Below, in pieces: positions 4,798 to 5,005 of a stretch of DNA of 5,005 nucleotides; position 1 is the first letter of the stretch, and each line of letters begins with the position of its first letter. A program made the translations under genes and the position numbers. Origin of the DNA: Opitutales bacterium (GTDB taxonomy: Bacteria; Verrucomicrobiota; Verrucomicrobiia; Opitutales; JAFGAQ01); NCBI GenBank assembly GCA_028704125.1, contig JAQVLM010000282.1, forward strand, positions 1 through 5,005, written 5' to 3'. The notes beneath the pieces are model-generated. The model did not search any database and was not told the origin of the DNA. It saw only the letters and a list, made by a program, of their open reading frames with translations.

Positions 4798-5005
4798 ACC
4801 TTGGACCTTAGACCTTAGACCTTAGACCTTGGACCTTGGACCTTGGACCTTGGACCTTAGACCTTGGACCTTGGACCTTGGACCTTGGACCTTAGACCTT
4901 AGACCTTAGACCTTAGACCTTAGACCTTGGACCTTGAACCTTGGACCTTTAACCTTATACCTTTGACCTTAGACCTGGGACCTTAGACCTTAGACCTTAG
5001 ACCTT
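4798..5005. repeat. Heptanucleotide repeat array 3 (ACCTTAG/ACCTTGG), inverted relative to arrays 1 and 2
   Basis: Twenty-nine consecutive heptamers plus five bases run to the window edge with no insertion or deletion. All begin ACCT. Thirteen are ACCTTAG and eleven ACCTTGG. The five others (ACCTTGA, ACCTTTA, ACCTTAT, ACCTTTG, ACCTGGG) lie near the distal end, at units 20, 22-24 and 26. The unit is the reverse complement of the GGTCTAA/GGTCCAA phase used on the left, so this array faces the other two. It lacks the GGTCGGAAGA decamers found there. The array probably continues to the right of the window. Confidence 0.95.

Noticed and set aside
1..5005. CRISPR array in one of the repeat tracts
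   Set aside because: Units are 7-10 bases, contiguous and without unique spacers; no Cas gene is present.

Overview
The window looks like an accessory (defence-island type) segment of a bacterial chromosome of medium GC content. No ribosomal, tRNA or housekeeping gene fixes the taxon. Long arrays of a heptanucleotide repeat next to an S23-type four-helix-bundle gene, weak Shine-Dalgarno signals, and a SecB-like chaperone tied to a toxin-antitoxin operon would fit a Verrucomicrobiota/Kiritimatiellota/Lentisphaerota-like bacterium. That is a guess from general impression, not a demonstrated assignment.

Layout from left to right; every gene I support reads leftwards (minus strand). 1-116: array of GGTCTAA/GGTCCAA heptamers with interspersed decamers. 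117-506: S23-family four-helix-bundle protein, its stop codon touching the array. 518-667: second array of the same type and orientation. 690-1036: frameshifted, N-terminally truncated remnant of an AlbA_2/HATPase-type (RecG-like) ATP-binding regulator. 1046-1771: RloB family protein (TOPRIM-like). 1776-3101: AAA/ABC-type ATPase, partner of the RloB protein. 3102-3189: intergenic region with a probable promoter placed so close to the ATPase start that the message may be leaderless. 3190-3630: SecB-like chaperone. 3624-4301: MqsA/YgiT-type zinc-finger plus HTH antitoxin with a long C-terminal extension. 4270-4665: the toxin position of that operon, a 131-codon frame broken by an in-frame amber codon. 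4693-4706: perfect 14-bp palindrome, the likely operator. 4798-5005: a third heptamer array, pure 7-mers, in the opposite orientation to the first two, running to the window edge.

Two systems appear to be combined. Reading leftwards, the first is a toxin-antitoxin-chaperone (TAC) operon: overlapping genes, an antitoxin that probably needs a SecB-like chaperone for stability, and a palindromic operator for autoregulation. Its toxin gene seems to be inactivated by one nonsense codon while antitoxin and chaperone remain open. The second is a two-gene ATPase + RloB cassette with the architecture of the lactococcal AbiL abortive-infection pair, and of OLD/PARIS-like ATPase plus TOPRIM systems in a broader sense. 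The gene block is bracketed by heptamer arrays in inverted orientation, and the four-helix-bundle gene sits between two direct arrays. This arrangement is the least explained part of the window and the most worth following up.
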